From Allobosea sp. Tri-44 (GTDB taxonomy: Bacteria; Pseudomonadota; Alphaproteobacteria; Rhizobiales; Beijerinckiaceae), in contig NZ_NBDP01000003.1 in NCBI RefSeq assembly GCF_004123845.1, forward strand, positions 310,001 to 374,000: a stretch of 64,000 nt of DNA, written 5' to 3'. Made by a program: the position numbers and the translations under genes. Of this stretch, positions 62,325 to 64,000 are shown piece by piece. A model generated the notes under the pieces. That model saw only the letters and a list, made by a program, of their open reading frames with translations, was not told the DNA's origin and made no database searches. Every line of letters starts with the position of its first letter. The first letter of the stretch is position 1.

Positions 62325-62864
62325 ATGCTGGGCATTACCTTGTGCGCGAGCTCCGCTACCAAACCCTTCTGGGACCACGTCGATGCGGCTTCGGCCTTAG
62401 AGGACGTCCCGTCGATCCGAAGGCTCGGCTATCGGCCCCATCTCACGCTGACGCGCGATTCGACGATCGAACCCTCCGTGCTCCGAAAGGGTATGGAGGT
62501 GTTCGACGGTGAAGCCGCAATCTCGCTCTCCTTCGATCGGGTCGATTTCTTCGATACCGACCCGATCGTGCTCTGGTTGGCACCTCGGTACGATCAGCGG
62601 TTGCTCGACCTGCATGGCAGGCTGCATGCGGCTCTGGAGCCGGAGGGTCCAACCCGTGATCCCAACTATGCCCCAGAGCGGTGGAAGCCTCATCTGACCG
62701 TCGCAATGGCGATTCCGGTTTCGAGGCGATCGGATGCGCTGAAGTTGGTTTCGCGATCGGTCGATGCGTTCGAGCTGACATTCGACAGCGTGGATTGCGT
62801 CTCCTGGCCGCCCGTACAGGTCCTGCACAGGCTGGCTCTGGCCGAACGGTCGCACAGCCGTTGA
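62325..62864 (+). CDS. 2H phosphoesterase (2'-5' RNA ligase-like)
   Basis: A 179-residue protein with two H-x-T motifs, PHLTLTR (near residue 39) and PHLTVAM (near residue 122), the catalytic pairs of the 2H phosphoesterase superfamily. It resembles 2'-5' RNA ligase-type proteins, which cleave 2',3'-cyclic or 2',5'-linked phosphoesters. The biological role is unclear. It lies alone, 50 bases after the CorC-like gene in the same direction, so it may be co-transcribed with it. Confidence 0.82.
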   Translation: MLGITLCASSATKPFWDHVDAASALEDVPSIRRLGYRPHLTLTRDSTIEPSVLRKGMEVFDGEAAISLSFDRVDFFDTDPIVLWLAPRYDQRLLDLHGRLHAALEPEGPTRDPNYAPERWKPHLTVAMAIPVSRRSDALKLVSRSVDAFELTFDSVDCVSWPPVQVLHRLALAERSHSR

Positions 62865-62975
62865 CGCTAGCCATGCCCGGTGATCTAAGCTTCTCGCAGG
62901 GGCTTATCGCGACCGCCCCGTGAGGCGTCAGCCCAAGGATCGCGTCCACATTCCTTAGCTCAAGGATGGACGCTC

Positions 62976-63794
62976 ATGTCTTCCAACATCCAGATTACAC
63001 CTGCGCAATTGTCCCGGCTCGTCGGCCTACCCGATGCGCCCGTTCTGATCGACGTCCGCATCGACGAGGACGTCGCTGCCGATCCGCGCCTGCTGCCGGC
63101 CTCGGAACGCCGCAGCCATCGCGACGTCGCCGCCTGGGCCGGCGCCTATGCCGGCCGCAAGGTCGTTGTCATCTGCCAGAGGGGGCATAAGCTCAGCGAA
63201 GGTACTGCTGCCTGGCTGAGGCATGAGGGCGTCGAGGCCGAGAATCTCACCGGCGGCTTCGAGGCCTGGCGCGAGGGCGGCGGGCTTCTGGTCGAGACGG
63301 GCAAGCTGCCGAAGCGCGATGCCGCCGGGCGCACGCTCTGGGTGACGCGGGCGCGGCCCAAGGTCGATCGCATCGCCTGCCCCTGGCTGATCCGCCGCTT
63401 CGTCGATCCAAATGCCGTCTTCCTCTTCGTCTCGGCCTCGGAGGTGCCGGCGGTCGCCGACCGCTTCGCGGCGACGCCGTTCGACATCGACGGCGTGTTC
63501 TGGAGCCATCGCGGCGAGCGCTGCAGCTTCGACATCATGATCGAGGAATTCGGGCTGTCCTCGCCCGCGCTCGACCAGCTCGCCACGATCGTCAGGGCGG
63601 CCGATACCGCGCGGCTCGACCTCGTGCCGCAGGCGGCCGGCTTCCTTGCCGCCTCGCTCGGCCTGTCACGGATGTATCGCGACGACCTGGCACAGCTCGA
63701 AGCCGGCATGCTGCTCTATGACGCCTTCTATCGCTGGTGCCGGGATGCGACCGAGGAAACCCATAACTGGCCGTCCGTGCCGGTGAAGAGCTGA
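62976..63794 (+). CDS. chrB: Rhodanese-ChrB fusion (chromate resistance)
   Basis: A 272-residue protein. The N-terminal half is a rhodanese domain (APVLIDVRIDEDVAADPRLL, active cysteine in VVICQRGHKLSEGTAAW, LTGGFEAW). The C-terminal half matches ChrB (RPKVDRIACPWLIRRFVDP, MIEEFGLSSPALDQLATIVR), the chromate-responsive regulator-like protein that partners with ChrA. It probably controls or assists the chromate efflux gene that starts 10 bases downstream. The fused layout is known in chromate operons. Confidence 0.85.
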   Translation: MSSNIQITPAQLSRLVGLPDAPVLIDVRIDEDVAADPRLLPASERRSHRDVAAWAGAYAGRKVVVICQRGHKLSEGTAAWLRHEGVEAENLTGGFEAWREGGGLLVETGKLPKRDAAGRTLWVTRARPKVDRIACPWLIRRFVDPNAVFLFVSASEVPAVADRFAATPFDIDGVFWSHRGERCSFDIMIEEFGLSSPALDQLATIVRAADTARLDLVPQAAGFLAASLGLSRMYRDDLAQLEAGMLLYDAFYRWCRDATEETHNWPSVPVKS

Positions 63795-63803
63795 GGACGG
63801 GCG

Positions 63804-64000
63804 ATGACGATCGCGACGAATGAAGGGGCGGCCATGGCCGCCCCGGCCACTCCGTCACTCGCCGAGGCGACGCGGGTGTGGCTGAAGATCGGCCTGCTCT
63901 CCTTTGGCGGGCCGGCCGGGCAGATCGCGCTGATGCACAAGGAGCTGGTCGACGAGCGCCGTTGGATCGGCGAGCGCCGGTTCCTGCATGCGCTCAACTA
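63804..64000 (+). CDS. chrA: ChrA chromate transporter (partial, start only)
   Basis: The frame opens with ATG at 63804 and continues off the right edge. The 65 visible residues include the ChrA-type start [20 protein letters not shown] and [20 protein letters not shown], the first segment of a chromate ion transporter (CHR family). It follows chrB by 9 bases. The rest of the gene is outside the window. Confidence 0.9.
   Translation, partial: MTIATNEGAAMAAPATPSLAEATRVWLKIGLLSFGGPAGQIALMHKELVDERRWIGERRFLHALN

Noticed and set aside
1..64000. CRISPR array, phage structural genes, transposase or integrase
   Set aside because: No regular repeat-spacer array, no capsid or tail genes and no recombinase were seen anywhere in the window.

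Overview
The window is GC-rich chromosomal DNA from an alphaproteobacterium, most likely of the order Hyphomicrobiales and possibly close to Bosea or its relatives. The placement is inferred from gene content: an RNA-cap-free set of typical alphaproteobacterial genes such as a PopZ-type DUF2497 protein near valS, DUF4167 and DUF1127 proteins, and a ChrB/ChrA pair. No rRNA gene is present to confirm it. Three tRNA genes are intact: Leu-UAA, Asn-GUU and Cys-GCA.

Layout. 1-1.6 kb: end of a branched-chain-amino-acid-type ABC operon (permease tail, LivG-like and LivF-like ATPases). 2.1-3.7 kb: radC and map, overlapping, minus strand. 4.0-8.1 kb: iron-siderophore uptake operon (TonB receptor, MFS importer, FhuF-like reductase). 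8.1-15.2 kb: housekeeping and transport genes (FkbM methyltransferase, CinA/MoaB-like protein, double-PAS chemoreceptor, xanthine phosphoribosyltransferase, EamA transporter, serine hydrolase). 15.3-17.5 kb: a visibly AT-richer three-gene islet coding for an exported protein, an exported HExxH metallopeptidase and a lysozyme-like protein. 17.6-21.8 kb: an ATPase, about 1 kb of palindromic repeats, a SleB-type hydrolase and small proteins. 21.8-30.8 kb: divergent PEP carboxylase, small exported proteins, a large SGNH hydrolase, an acyl-activating enzyme and a DUF1190 protein.

30.9-38.7 kb is the main accessory region. An intact tRNA-Leu(UAA) is followed by two further copies of its 3' end, at 35.2 and 38.6 kb. 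This is the usual footprint of elements integrated in a tRNA gene, here apparently two in tandem. The first segment holds only a tight three-gene operon: an M23-fold protein that lacks both expected active-site histidines, a subtilisin-like protease with a complete triad and a long unassigned N-terminal part, and a ComEC-like metallo-beta-lactamase-fold protein. The second holds a soluble PAP2 phosphatase, a class III nucleotide cyclase with a tetratricopeptide-like tail, and a DUF1127 protein. No integrase is visible. The first operon is the best candidate in the window for an undescribed system, perhaps a conflict or defence cassette.

38.9-49.8 kb: acyl-CoA dehydrogenase/HxlR divergent pair, two MFS exporters, a TPP riboswitch-controlled ThiX/ThiY-type transporter with no ATPase gene beside it, TenA, a GST, a VanZ-like protein, tRNA-Asn and tRNA-Cys, and small membrane proteins. 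50-57.5 kb: protein-repair-type methyltransferase, TolC, PopZ, stress proteins (flavin-binding split-barrel protein, Dps) and valS. 57.6-64 kb: DedA/YqaA-like membrane protein, an EF-hand plus L,D-transpeptidase-like protein with an overlapping SH3 protein, a DUF938 methyltransferase, a CorC/HlyC family protein, a 2H phosphoesterase, and a rhodanese-ChrB fusion followed by the start of chrA. Palindromic intergenic repeats recur through the window.
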